Origin: Sphagnum compactum
Lineage: Eukaryota; Bryophyta; Sphagnopsida; Sphagnales
Direction of reading: 5' to 3'
NCBI GenBank assembly: GCA_965153455.1
Contig: OZ234503.1
Span: 11,351,118-11,415,117, forward strand
DNA length: 64,000 bases
Each line of letters opens with the position of its first letter. Positions within the stretch are counted from its first letter, which is position 1. Shown here piece after piece: positions 34,241 to 46,319 of this stretch. The notes under the pieces are model-generated. The model was not told the DNA's origin. It searched no databases and saw nothing but the letters and a program-made list of their open reading frames with translations. Both the position numbers and the translations under genes were made by a program.

Positions 34241-37184
34241 CTAAGTAGCACATTGTGTAATAGTTGTGGGTATTTGAAAACACCCATGAATTTGGTATTT
34301 TGAAAATCTTAAAATAAAAAAACTACTGGTTCCGGTTTCTTGGGAGGAATTGGCAAAGAACAATGAGTTTCTGGCTGGGCATGCTTTTGATTTTTTTTTT
34401 TTGGGGTTTTTTTTTCCCCGGGGAAAAATGATGGTTACATGTCAGAAATGGTTCTCTGATCTTATGATACCAGCAATTATGAAATCAAAGAACCTGCTTG
34501 ATACCCATTGTTCTGTAAATCTTTTTGTGAGTGTTTGTTTGTAAAGCAAAATTTGTTATTTTCATTCTTTTTCAAAAGGGAAATTGAACTTAAGCTTTTG
34601 CTGTGAGAGAGAGAACATGTTGGAGGCTGTTGGAGGTGGTTGTTGTGTATTGTAGTAGCCTAATGGGTTTTTATTCAAGTGTGAAGATAAATGTTGTGTG
34701 CACTTGCAGACAAAAAGCAAGCAGGTATTAGGTGCTTTCTAGGTACCTACTAGGTGTTGTACAAGGTTGTAGTAGGTAGTTGGTGCACAAGTAAACTCAA
34801 TCCATAATTGTCTTTTGAAATCAGTATTAAAAATGCATGTGAAAATAATAAAATTAGTTTTTCTAAATGCATTTGTAATTTGATTTATTGTTAATTTTGA
34901 AATTGCCCATTGAAGATGCGTATAATACAAAAAGAAATTTCTTGTCTGTCTATCCCACCCCCAAGCCTAAGTAACTAATACCTACCCATCAATATGGACA
35001 TGACAAGGCACATAGCCTACCTACCCATCATCAATATGGACATGAAAAAACACATGCTATGTGCCTTTTCATGTCCATGGTATTTATGTTATGAAGTTTT
35101 TGAATCGTGTTTTTGTTTTTTACATATGAAAATTGAAATAATAATTTGGGTATTAACATATTAAGCATTTGGAATCAGCATGCATGCCCATGATGATGTT
35201 TTTTTTCCTTTCATGAATGTCACATGCGTGGGAACCATGGGCATCCCAATTATATAATAGTGTTTTTTTGTGTTTGTCTATGCCATTCATACCTACATAT
35301 TCTGAGCTTAATCACTTAACTCCTTTCCCCTTTCAATGTATATATATGCACATGTTATGTGTGTTTTCATTTTCATGTTATGCATATTAAAATAATTTAA
35401 TAACCTATCTCTTTCAAGCCTGCCTACTTAATGCTTTCCCTTTTGCATCTATATGGACATGAAAGATCTAATAGAAATAATCCTTTGGGCAAGGGCATTA
35501 CACTCATGATGTTGATAATAAATTTACTTTGCAAACATTTGAGATTTTTGGTTTGACTAGTTCTTTGTTAGCAAAGACACAAGTACATTTAGACTTAGTT
35601 GCATCCTTAAGTAAAACTTCCATGATTCATGCTCAAGATTTCTAGTTTGATTCAGCGTGTGATTGCATGAAAGACCAACATGATACCACATATCACAAGA
35701 GTTCTTGACAAGATGAGATTTGCAATCAACAATGATTTGTCTTGCAATGTTTTTCACACACTCAAAAAAGACAAGGTTTAACACTCTACAACAAATGTAC
35801 CTCCTTTCCAACATTTGTTCCAAGTTTTGTGAAAAGAATTAACCCAAGTTCTAGAATCTTCATTAAACTAATGGCATATTAAAAGTTTAAAAATAGCCGA
35901 CATCGATCCCAAGAGTTGCACACCATTAAAAGGAGTGTCCCAATAAATAAATAAAAATCTTAGCAAGTACTTATTATTCCACTACAATTAAACCCCAGCA
36001 ATATTGAAGCTAGGAAGTTTGGGATTATTTCTTTCTTTGACACCAAGCAATCTTTCCAAACAACTAGAGAGTAGGCTACCTAGTCTAGCATGCCTCAAGA
36101 CATTTCCATTTGTAAAGGATGTCTTATTGACCCCTTATCCCAAGGCCCTTGGACATCAAAGCTCCAACAATGTTATATTTAATACTAGGATGTTTGGGTT
36201 GCGCCTTTCATAGCCACATTCCATGGGTACACATTGGACTCCATGCCATTTTGGCCTAAGAAGAAGAAGAAGAAGAAGTCCACACCCAAAAAATAATATT
36301 AAGAACCAATAAGAATTGGAACCCCAAGTCCCCCCTTTTGTGGAAATGAAATAAGCTCTAGCTAAATGGTGGAAGATTCGAGATTGTTCACTTGCTAGAG
36401 GATTTGAGTGAGTAACTTCCCATTTCAGAAATTAAAATAAATCAAACCATGCAAGGCTACTTGGTGTGGGCTAAGGACCCTTTGGGTGGCATATCAAAGT
36501 ACTAAAGCTCAAATACCAAATAATATCAAATGGGAAAATTTCTTTGATTATTGATCATCTTTTCCAAACCATACCCATCTCCAATTTGTAGTTCCCATTT
36601 GCTAATTTTCACAGTCAAATTGGACTTTATCTAAAGTCTAATTTTGAAAATTAACTTAATTTTAGATTATGCTAACATCGCCATCACTAACAATCTTTAG
36701 GTTTTCCTTACTCCTAGGTTTAACCTACAACTCCCCCAAAAAATCCCATTTAAAAAATATTAGGATTTGTTTGGAATACTACAAACTAGGTCTACAATAA
36801 GGTAGAAATTAGGGGTAGCACGAGGTGATGGCTAGATTGAATGAATGTCTTTGGTAGGAGGTGATACACGGGGGAAATGGATGAGCATTGGGGACGATAT
36901 AAGGTAAGGGCTAAGTTAGTTAGTTACTACATTGATGCTAGGGTTTGCCATAACAGCCTAAGGTCCCTTGAGATAAAAAGAAGGTGATAATAGTAGGCTA
37001 AACTATGATAAATTGTTAGCCCAAGAAATACCCATCAGGTAGAAGTGTAAAAAGAAGTATGTTAATAGATGAACAACAATGATTTTCTCTATTATCGTCT
37101 TTCATGCAACATCTTCATCCAATTCCGAAGGAGATTAGAATATTAATAGTCAAGCTACTTATACCCAGTGTTTTTTTTTTTCAA

Positions 37185-37440
37185 TTTGTGATGAAGCCAA
37201 ATTGGTGACAATCATCCAAAAGAGGAATTAGCCAAATTTGGCTATATGTCAAAGAGAAAAGTAGAAAAATTTAAGAATCCTGCTATATTTTGGTGACCTG
37301 CTGGGTAGAACCTATTGTCTAAATATGGCGATTTCAGAAATCATTTCCTTGAGATCTGGCCACTTACTTTGATGCATTCTTTTTCACAAAAATCCTTTTG
37401 TATGAGTTTGCACTGGAATTTTTTTGGGTCGCCAAAAATG
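37185..37440. repeat. AGCCAAATTTGGCT dispersed repeat, copy 2
   Basis: Contains 'ggtgacaatcatccaaaagaggaattagccaaatttggctat', then 'aaagtagaaaaatttaagaatcctgctatattttgg', then 'ggcgatttcagaaa' and 'cacttactttg'. The same blocks in the same order occur at 40040-40400, where the middle part is present three times. Confidence 0.8.
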
Positions 37441-38669
37441 CTGAAAATTTGCCACCAAAAAAAAAAAAGGAACACTACTATGTACTACTTGTACCCCAAG
37501 TTTTGGCATCAACAGATTTGAAGTAAGAAATTTGGGCTTGGACAGTTTGATCAAGTCTAAAAATTCCTGAATCTCTCTGACTAGGTACTATGAAATCCAA
37601 AGCCTTAAGCAATCATACATATCATCATTGGTAGTAGAATAATAATATTAATTATACCTCATCTTCATCAAAGAATGAACTGATTGAGAGTGTGAGAACA
37701 CAACAAAAGTTGCAGGAACAAACAATCTTCGTATGTGACGGTGATCAATTGTCTTACAGGGAAACACACTTAACAAGCATGATTACAATATGTTGCGTTT
37801 TGTGCAAAGCACTACTACTTATACTCTGTAACAACAAGCTCATCATCTAGTAATGGCTCTGCTCGCTTATGGTAAGTTCAAATTAGCTCAAAAACCCTGT
37901 GCTGTGAGGTTCTTTGAATTTTTTAAAGAACCTTACATTTCTGGTCCTTGAACTGTTCCAGAATCAAAGAACTGCCGGTTCTGGTTCTTTGAAAAAGACA
38001 TTCAAAAATCAAAGAACCACTGGCGGCTCTGGTTATTTCATGGGCTAGATCACAGTAACAAACCACCTGGTGAACATTCCTGCAGAAGATGTGGGACCAA
38101 CTTGGAAAAGCTTTCATTGTTCTCTAGTCTCTCCCTTACCTTACACAAAGTGAAGTTCTTGTTGCTGAGTGAGATGATGGGGCAGACACTCGGGATAGGG
38201 AGTTTGTGCAATTGCTACTAAATTAGTCGTTTGTAGTCCACTTTTGGTGCGGGCTGTCTCTCACTTCATGGAATTCTTCAACTTTTGGGCATTCGTGCAA
38301 TAATTTTTGTGGGATTTTCTTAGCATTACATGCAACTTTGTTTTTTTTAAAGCTCTACTACTACTACTACTACTCTCTTCCCTCTACATACTAGTGGAGT
38401 TTATTTATTTATTTATCTTTTGGGCCTATTCAACAATTTTGGGCTGTTAAATAGGTCTTCTTTTTTTTGTGTGTGTGTGTGGCTCCCTGCAACTTATAAT
38501 AATAACAATGTCTTCTTTGTTGTTGTTTGTGGGAGAGTGAAAGAGGGTAAGAGGAGAAGTGAGTAGCAAGGAAGTAGTATTAGTATCATATACTAACTTC
38601 CCAGGTAGCATCATTAGGATTGCAAAATTAGATAACTTTATTACTATCGATAGATTTTTTTATTTTCTG

Positions 38670-38790
38670 GGTTTGTTACCAATATGTTTCCATCAAGTTC
38701 CCAATGTGTTCCACAACATGTTCCCAATATCACCACACTTTTATCCCATATGCTTTTGCCAAAGTTGAACTTTCATATATATATATATAT
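38670..38790. repeat. GTTCCCAATGTGTTC dispersed repeat, copy 2
   Basis: Shares with 22170-22330 the words 'ttcccaatgtgttc', 'caacatgttcc', 'tcccatat.cttttgcc' and a following ATATAT run. It is probably a short transposable element; ends were not resolved. Confidence 0.55.
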
Positions 38791-39459
38791 ACATAATTTA
38801 TTTATTTTGGTGGACCTAAATGAAGCACCTCTTTGCTTCTATTTTCTGGAGTGCTCAATGTTCCAAAAATATTGGTGATGGGCCAATCAAAGTGACTCGT
38901 TTAAAAATTAAAGAAAGCAAACACATTTTGGGTGCCACCCCTTCACTAATTAATAGAGGCGACTATAGGTACCGTAGTATTATTAGTTGCATTAGTTTTA
39001 TTTAGGGTGCAGTAATATTAAGGTTGCCAAAGTTCACAAACTTTACTTTACTTTCATTTGGATTCTACCAAGTTAGAATTTGAGAAACATGAGTTGTAAC
39101 TAGTTTTGGCCGCCGGTTAACCTTCGATTAACCCCCAGTTCTAGTCACTTTTGGTTTTTCTCAAACCATGTATGTGAATTCGGATTCCAATTCCACACAT
39201 ATTTGGAACCACGAACCCAGTTCCGTTCTTTTTCAATGAAAATCTGATTTCAGTTCTGGTTCAATTCTGATTAACCCCAACCAGAACCAACAGTTCTTAC
39301 CCACCAAATCAAGTACCCACCCAACACCGAGTTGTAACCCAAGCCAGTAGTTAATAGTAGTAATAATCTGAGTTTCAAAAATTCATGAACTTTATAGTAT
39401 ATAATTCAGAAATCTCAATGGGGCTTCAATGAATCTCCTTCACCTTCCCATTGTTGCAC

Positions 39460-39790
39460 AAAAATTAACAACACTGGACAATGTACTACCTACATGTTAT
39501 TATTGTTGCACAAAACAAAACAACACTGACAATGTACAAAAATCCATTTTCTTTCCACACACACACACCAAAAAAAATAAAAATTAGCAACACTAGGACA
39601 ATGCACACAATATTCAATATTGCACCCCAAAATAAAAAAAAGCACAACATTGGATAATGTACACAATATTCATTGTTGTAACCCCCAAAAAAAAAGAAAA
39701 CCAACACTTGGACAATGTACACGATATTCATTGTTGCAACCGAAAAAAAAGAAAAAGAAAAAAACAACACTTCAACAATGTACAATAAGA
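39460..39790. repeat. Minisatellite, five to six units of about 55-65 bp
   Basis: Units contain 'acaatgtacacaatattcattgttgcaacc' followed by an A-run and 'caacact(t)gg'. A-run lengths vary between units. A minus-strand open frame of about 116 codons here is an artefact of the array. Confidence 0.85.
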
Positions 39791-40039
39791 TATAAAGGGT
39801 GAGGGGGGGGAGACTGAGCATGCCGGTGGGCGGCATGCCTTGCCTGGGTGAGAAGACAAAGAGCTTGAGATGAAGGAAGGTGGTGGGATTAGCACTATTT
39901 GTTTGTTGGATGGAGTGTCGGAAGTTGATTGTGGATGGTTAAGTAGTATCAAGTAATGCGGGAGAGATTATTGTAAACAGAACAGGTCAAGAACAGGTTT
40001 AATGAAATAATAACAAATTTTCTTCAAATTTTTCTTATG

Positions 40040-40400
40040 TAGACACCACAATTATGGTGGCGATCATCCACAAGAGGAATTAGCCAAATTTGTCTACAGA
40101 CAGACAGATCAGAAAGCAAAGTAGAAAAATTTAAGAATTGTACTATATTTTGGCAACTTGAGGAAATTAGCCAAATTTGGCTACAGACAGATCAGAGAGC
40201 AAAGTGTAGAAAAATTTAAGAATTGTACTATATTTTGGCAACTTGTGGAAATTAGCCAAATTTGGCTACAAACAAATCACAAAGCAAAGTAGAAAAATTT
40301 AAGAATTGTTCTCTATTTTGGCAACTTGCAAGGGAACCTCTATAATAGTTTTGGCTAGATATCGCGATTTCAGAAAAACTTTCCCTCAAAATCTGGTGAC
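40040..40400. repeat. AGCCAAATTTGGCT dispersed repeat, copy 3, with inner triplication
   Basis: Three tandem units of about 85 bases (40074-40160, 40161-40245, 40246-40328) each run from 'ggaa(a)ttagccaaattt' to 'tattttggcaacttg'. The flanks ('ggtggcgatcatccacaag' before, 'gcgatttcagaaa' after) match the single-unit copy at 37185-37440, so the triplication happened inside this copy. Confidence 0.85.
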
Positions 40401-41006
40401 TTACTTTGGTTGGCTACAATTTTTTATTTTTCAATTTAAAAAGTCCATTGCAATAAGAATCATTTCCAGGAGTTGCTGGATTAAAATTGTTTATTTTTGG
40501 TTTGAAGAGGTCCCCAGCAGCTGGCCAAGTAGCAAATTTCTTTGTGTTGGTGTGTTATAATGTTCAAGGATGGTGTTGGTGTGTGCTATTCTCTCTCACA
40601 GTTTCTGTTTCTGTGCCTCTCTTTCTCTCTCTCCAAACTTCTCTCTCTCATCTCTAGACATATCTATTTCGTCTGCAGCAAGCAAACAAGCAAGCTGGTG
40701 GGTGGTATTAATTGAGTGCCAATTTCAAAGCTTAATATGTATCTGAACTTCTTGTTGTTGAATTGTAGTTAGTTCATGTGTGTCATTACTGATGTGCTTG
40801 TGTGTTGTTTCCATTTAACTCTTATGATTGTCAAGAGCTCTCTTTTTTCAGTTGGAAGACCCAGTGTGCTCCTGCTGCAAACATCTGTGAATGATCTGAG
40901 ATTGACTTCTTCAAGCTCTTACAACTGATCTGCATTAGAAAGCTTTTATAGCTCCTTGACTTTGCAAACTTGATCTCAAGCTCAACAACAAAGATTCGCA
41001 GAGGCG

Positions 41007-43624
41007 ATGGCTACTCTGGTATATATCTATCTCTCTTTGATTTCTCTCTCTCTCTCTCTCTGTCTCTCTGAGTTGTAGTAGAGTCGACTGTTCTGTTCTT
41101 TGATTCATCGTCAGATGCTTCTGGTTGCTGCATATAATTCCTGCTCATCACTGGCACTAGCACTAGTAGTTCTTCTTCCAGAGTCTGAGAAAGATGCAGA
41201 TCTAGTGTCTGTGTAGCTGCTAGCTGCAGTGAAGTCAATCACTCAGGCTAATTTTGGAGGATATAAGGAGATCATCCCTGCATGCATTAATATGGATCCG
41301 AGATCTAGTAGCTAGCAGAGTCAAAGTTCTGCAAATTATAGTATATAAGTAAGAGTTTTTGCAGGGATTAGTTGCAGCTACCAGGAGGAGGAGCAATTGA
41401 GTTCATCAAGAAAGTGTTGTTTAAAGCTGAACATGAATACAAAATTCTGTTGATCATATCAATCACCTAGTTTTTGTCAAAATGAGCTCTCAAGAATCGT
41501 GAGTAGAAACTAGTTATTGATTGATAGATCTCTTCATGTGCTGCAGACAGTGGAGGTGCGAACTGTCACACTTAAGGTGGTGATGCACTGCGAAGGATGT
41601 GCAGGCTCCGTCAAGCGAGCTGTGAAACGAATACGAGGTACCCAATACATGTCAATACATATGTATTATCTATTGAGTGAAAACATAGTCAAGTTGGAAA
41701 ACATAGTCAAAGGAGCCAACCAAGTGAGTGGACACCGCTTAAAATTGTATTTTTGTATCTTCGAAAAATCACAAGGGAACTACAATAATTTGAATTGTCA
41801 AATTTTTTTGGGGAATAGACTCCACTACTTGCAAAGTTTCAATGTTCAAAATTTGATGCAAATATTCAAAAATATTTCATAGTAATTTTAAATTGTCATT
41901 GCGAATAGTAATAAGAAAGATCCATGATCAACAAGGAGCTAGCTAGCATCTTCTAGAGCTGATTGTGGATAGTATAAACTATGCTTAGATTCATGATCAT
42001 CAACAGCATTGAGAGCTAACTTTTATGCTGCTCACAATGCAAGGAGCTCTTGGATGATTCCCTTGTGGGAAATTTTTTTGCCTGACTTTACTTCCAAGAA
42101 TAGACTACTACAAGTGTAAGTAACATAGAATCAATGTGCAACACGAGGGGTTTTGCAACATTATTTCCCAAGGAACATCATGGCAAAAGTTTATCTAAGA
42201 AGGGTTTATGTACAACTCTACCATATGACTACTACAAGGGGAAGGAAGTCGGGAAAGACCAATAAATATCCCTTCCTTTGACATTGGTTGAAAGAGGGGT
42301 TTCTAAAAAGGATAACCCAGAACTTTCCCACAAGGAGTTGTACAAGAACTCCTTGTGGGGCTGATCACTCACCATTGGCATGCACAAGCATTTGTTGATG
42401 TGTTGTGGGTTGGTTGGTTGGTTGGTTTGTTTGTATGTGTTTTGTTGCAGGAGTGATCTCCTACACAATTGATTTTCCTGGACAGAAAGTGACAATCACA
42501 GGTGATGTGCAGCCTGATGATGTGTTGAAGAAGGTATCCAAATCTGGGAAGATTACGTCCTTTTGGCCAGAAGAGCCCAAGGTGGAAGAGCCACCCAAGG
42601 TGGAAGAAGTGAAAGAAGAAGAGAAGAAAGAGGAGGAGAAGGCCCCAGAAGAACCAGAGAAAAAGGAGGAGGAGGCTGAGAAGAAGCCTGAAGAAGAAAA
42701 GAAGGAGGAGGAGACACCACCACCACCACCACCAGCTGAACCACCAGCTGAGGAAAAGAAGGACGAGGAGACACCACCGCCAGCTGAACCACCAGCTGAG
42801 GAGAAGAAGGAGGAAGAAGCAGCTGCTGCACCCAAGGAAGAAGAAAAGAAAGAGGACTCTGAGGCAAAGCCGGAGGTACAGATTGTCTGACAGAAAAAAA
42901 AACCTCTGGAGGATTTGGCTCTGCGTGTGCTCTTCTTCAAAGTTAGTCCTGAATTGTGATCCCCCTAATTCTCTCTCTCTCCTTCCTGAATGTGATCTTG
43001 TCTCCCTTGAACATTGTGGTCTATCTTCTCTCTGATGATGCTCTGCATTCAGCTGAATTTGTGCAAGCAAGCCATGCAAGCACTGTACATGCAAATGTTC
43101 TTGCACAAATTGGTTTCTCTTGATCACTGCAATGATTTTGTGTTGTTGGTTTTTTTTTTTGTCTCTCTCTTAACAACAGGAGCCAAAGGCAGAGTCCGAG
43201 GAGAAGAAAGAAGAAGAAATGATGTTGTGGTGTTGTTTTTTTTGTCTCTCTGATCTAACAACAGGAGCCAAAGGCCACAGAGGAGGAGAAGAAAGAAGAA
43301 GAAGCAACACCACCACCACCACCCCCACCCCCACCTGAAGAAGAGAAAAAAGAAGAAGAGAAGAAGCTAGAGGAGCCTGAGGTAGCAAAGACAGAGCCTG
43401 AGAAGAAAGAAGAAGAAGCAAAGCCAGAGGAAAAACCTGCAGAGGATTCAGCTCCAAAGCCAGCAGAAGAAGAGAAGAAAGAAGAGGAGAAGAAGGAAGA
43501 GCCAAAGGCAACAACAACAGAAGCTGAGAAGATGGAGGAAATATGTGAAGAACCAAGGCTGGAAGAACTGTATCCTGTAACATTTGTCCTTGGTCCTGAT
43601 TACACTAGATATTTCTACTACTAA
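41007..43624 (+). CDS. HMA-domain metal-binding protein with Glu/Lys/Pro-rich tail, about 295 aa
   Basis: Exons 41007-41018 (only four codons), 41547-41637, 42451-42875 and 43265-43624 join in frame with phases 0, 1 and 0. The N-terminal 70 residues are a heavy-metal-associated domain of the ATX1/HIPP type: beta strand, then MHCEGC with the metal-binding Cys at about 19 and 22, then SVKRAVKRI, and later YTIDFPGQKVTITGDV. Such domains bind Cu(I), Zn or Cd and act as cytosolic metallochaperones or metal buffers. The remaining about 225 residues are Glu/Lys/Pro-rich with KKEEE and PPPAEPPAEEKK repeats and no predicted fold. The C-terminus ends YFYY and lacks a CaaX box, so it resembles non-prenylated HPPs rather than HIPPs. 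Retention of intron 3 would end the protein after VQIV. A second acceptor 85 bases upstream of exon 4 lies in a duplicated segment. TC-rich tracts surround the start. Confidence 0.9.
43132..43303 (+). repeat. Tandem duplication of an intron end plus exon start, HMA gene
   Basis: Unit 1 (43132-43218, 87 bp) and unit 2 (43219-43303, 85 bp) both contain a T-run, 'gtctctct', 'taacaacag' and then 13 codons starting GAG CCA AAG and ending with GAA codons. Each unit therefore has a full 3' splice site. Only the second acceptor (exon start 43265) keeps the downstream frame open to the natural stop. Confidence 0.92.
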
Positions 43625-44886
43625 AAACTCATCATCATATCATCATCATGTGCTTCTTCATCTGTTGGCCTGCCTTCGAGAACTTTTTCAGTTCCTTTTT
43701 AGATTTGGATCGAGAGAGAGAGAAAGAGAGGAAAGAGAGAAAAAAAGAGAGAAAATCTTGTGCACCCAACTAAGCATCACACAAATTTCTTGAAGCTGCT
43801 TCTTCTATTGTGTGCTTTTATATATAGAGAATGAGAGCTCAGAGAGAATTTTCTGCTTGAAACACAATATAAGTCCCTTCAACAGAAAAATCACATACTA
43901 ACACTTGGAAACCAGCAACAACAACTTGTGCTTCTTTTTACTGTCGCCGTATATGATGACTAAGTGAGTTTGAAGCACCTTAGGTTCTTGTGTGTGTGCT
44001 GCTGCATGCAGCATTCTGTCATGCGTTTGTTGTATATGTAGTTATAGATCCATGTTTTTGGCATAGTACAAATAGCAGAAGTTCTGGAATATCAATCAGT
44101 TTGGGCAAAAGGAAAAACAATAATTGTTTCTTGAGATTATATAACTTGAGGGATTTGTTTGTGTCCGTGATAGTTACCTACACTACAAGAAACAAGAAGA
44201 ACTCTCTACAAGAAGAATTGTAGTACTTTAGACCAAGCTTTTTTGTTTCAGAGCTTGACATTGGCACACAAACATTGTGTGCATGCAATGTGTTGTGGGG
44301 TCTTCCTCTTATCCTGGCAGCCATTTGAAAGAAAAGAGCTGTGTTCTGTTTCCAGAAAGTGGGAGGATTTTGCAGGCATGGAACTTCAAGCTTCAAGCTT
44401 CAAGAGTTTGTATAAATTTGGGGCAAACAGAGATTGAAATCCTGAAGATTCAATTTGTTTCTCGGAGGATCTGGATTGGGTTAAATTGAAGTTCTAAATA
44501 TTATGCTAGAGGCATGAGATAGGAGAAGAAACTTTCAGTTTCAATCCGGTCCCAGGATGGTGTGCAACAACATTGGAAATGAATTTTTTTTGGTTGTGGA
44601 GATTTGGTTTTTGACACAACACCCAGAAAAAGGGGATCTTGCTCATAGTCCAAACAATTCAATCCTTTTATTTCATTCACATCAGTTACCGATTGGTAAC
44701 AAGATGATGAGCATAATCAGGTCCTTGCAGACTCTGCTGCTGCAATTGTCACTGTTTTTCTTCATGTTTTGTGTAGATCATGACTTACAAGTGCAGGAGT
44801 TCTATTCACAGAAATTTAGAGACTGCCTGCTTAATACTGCGTAGCTGAATCTTGCTCTGTACTTGCATGCTGAGACATCCAAGGCA
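43625..44886. other. Convergent intergenic spacer, HMA gene to MOT1 copy
   Basis: About 1.26 kb between the stops of two convergent genes. It should hold both 3' UTRs. A GA-rich run (43708-43752) and a partial CACTACAAGAAA motif near 44182 are seen. Open frames near 44240-44840 show no family resemblance. Confidence 0.6.
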
Positions 44887-46319
44887 TTAATCTACAAACT
44901 TTTCCCAAAACTTTGTTTCCCGAATGCGTAACAATATAGCTGCAACCATTCCACATCCAAACCCCATGGCCGAACTGTAGCTTGTGTATTCTGTCAGGGA
45001 GACTACAGTTACAACAAGCATCACAAATGCATCAGTTCTAGTGCTTTGGTCTCTGCAGGCCATGGCCAACTCCAGGCCTGCAAATAACAACAATACACCA
45101 AGAAGCCCAACAGGAAATTTCGACAGAATATGAATAAGAGAACTGCCTAAGAGAAGGCCAAGAAGTAACTTGGCAGTCCCCAGGAACACTACTGAGAAAC
45201 CCCTTCTTGCTCCAAAACGGTACTGGCCTGCCAGTCCACCAGCACCATGGCATGCAGGCATTGCCCCGAACCAACATCCGACCAAGTTCATGAGGCCCAC
45301 GCTTATCTACAAGACAAAAACCCACACACCATGTTATCTGGTTATCTTGGTTTTTCTTTGGAGGATCTGGGTTTGGTTCAGTTTCATCACAATGTGGAAC
45401 CAGCTTGTCTGTAGCAAGAAATCAAGGATGAGAACTGGTTTAGGGGGAGAGACATGAACATACCGAGATATTGAAAGAAGAAACTGCATCCTGGGAAGGA
45501 AACAAATCCTGGGAGAGCTTGCACACTGCAAATACTGAGTTCAACACAGATAGTGGGATTTGTGGAATGGCAGCTCTAACAAAAACCAATTCTCCAATCC
45601 CGTCTAGAGATGTGCACCATGTGTGGTGTTGAGGGTCCAACCCTGAGCTGCTTCCCAATGCTGGGTTGCCTGATGAATGCCAGCACCACTCCCAGAACAA
45701 ACACAAGAAGTGCTGTTGGAATTGTAATTGATTTGATCCAATTTCTCTTCTTCATCATCTTCTCCTCCTCCATCTTCTCTGGAATTTCAGTGTGAGACAC
45801 AATGAGATCTGAACAGCCAAGTTCTGGATCCTTAGACTGTCCTCTAAGATCATTTCCTTCTGAATGTGATTTTCCATCAGCCATTTTGAGATGTTCCACT
45901 CTTTCGACGTTGTGAGCTTCCATCTGAGGCAGATCACGAGTCACTTCACCGACACCAGAGACAATAACAATAAATAACAGGGCTGCAATAGCCAGGAGTT
46001 TTCCATCCAAACCCACCCAGCTTCGAGCTCCACCTCCACCACTTCCCCCACCCAAGGCCTGATTGATAAGTATGTATTTGCCAGCGGTAATGCTGAAGGA
46101 AATGCCCTGAGACAATTGAATTCCTCTCACAACTGAAAGAGGAACCCAACGTGTGACGACTGTCATGAGGCCTGTGATGCCTAGAAAAACCAGAACTGCA
46201 GCTGTAGTGATTCCAGCAGCCATAATTTGGGGCACTGTCAGAGGATCTCCAGGTGTGATAGCCACAGAAGCTATGGCCTTCATTGGTTGCACTGGCATCA
46301 GAACACCAAACACAAAGAC
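44887..46319 (-). pseudogene. MOT1-type molybdate transporter, 5'-incomplete and frameshifted
   Basis: MOT1 proteins are multi-pass carriers of the SulP-related family that import molybdate for the molybdenum cofactor. Two exons are visible: 46319-45464 and 45306-44887 (donor GTATGT, acceptor TTGTAG, phase 0). The first reads FGVLMPVQPMKAIASVAI, PLSVVRGIQLSQG and LLVFVLGVVLAFIRQPSI. The second reads VGLMNLVGCWFGAMPACHGAGGLAGQY and ends in several membrane segments. These are hallmark MOT1 motifs. Two defects are seen. The N-terminal part with the family's GDLGTYIP motif is absent; the exon begins after a good acceptor (TTTCCAG), and no exon for it was found as far as the MDL gene. At 45581-45585 a run of five T (minus strand) shifts the frame: RIGFC then stop (45578-45576), while the next frame continues RAAIPQIPLSVLNSV. 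One T fewer would restore the family reading. This is either a real lesion or a homopolymer error. Confidence 0.85.

Larger units (their letters stand above)
27079..41006. other. Large gene-free, transposon-rich region
   Basis: About 13.9 kb with no recognisable plant gene. Open frames are short and lack family motifs. Identified contents are a poly-T stretch just after the PDR stop (27188-27211), a GTAGGTAAG-type low-complexity block, an internally deleted LTR element, a CACTA-type MITE, a CTACCTACC block, a decayed copia gag region, two copies of the AGCCAAATTTGGCT repeat and a minisatellite. The stretches 30060-31540, 31710-33050, 34300-37180 and 37500-38660 are AT-rich with nothing I can name. 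The last 400 bases (TC-rich runs near 40605-40655) are probably the promoter and leader of the HMA gene. Confidence 0.6.

Noticed and set aside
39486-39836. 116-codon minus-strand hydrophobic open frame
   Set aside because: Produced by translation of the minisatellite and its A-runs.
42369-43127. 252-codon minus-strand open frame rich in Leu, Phe and Trp
   Set aside because: It is the antisense of the Glu/Lys codons of the HMA gene tail; the sense-strand model explains the region.
44557-44844. 95-codon plus-strand frame with a hydrophobic stretch
   Set aside because: It lies in the convergent spacer, shows no family resemblance and probably falls in 3' UTR sequence.
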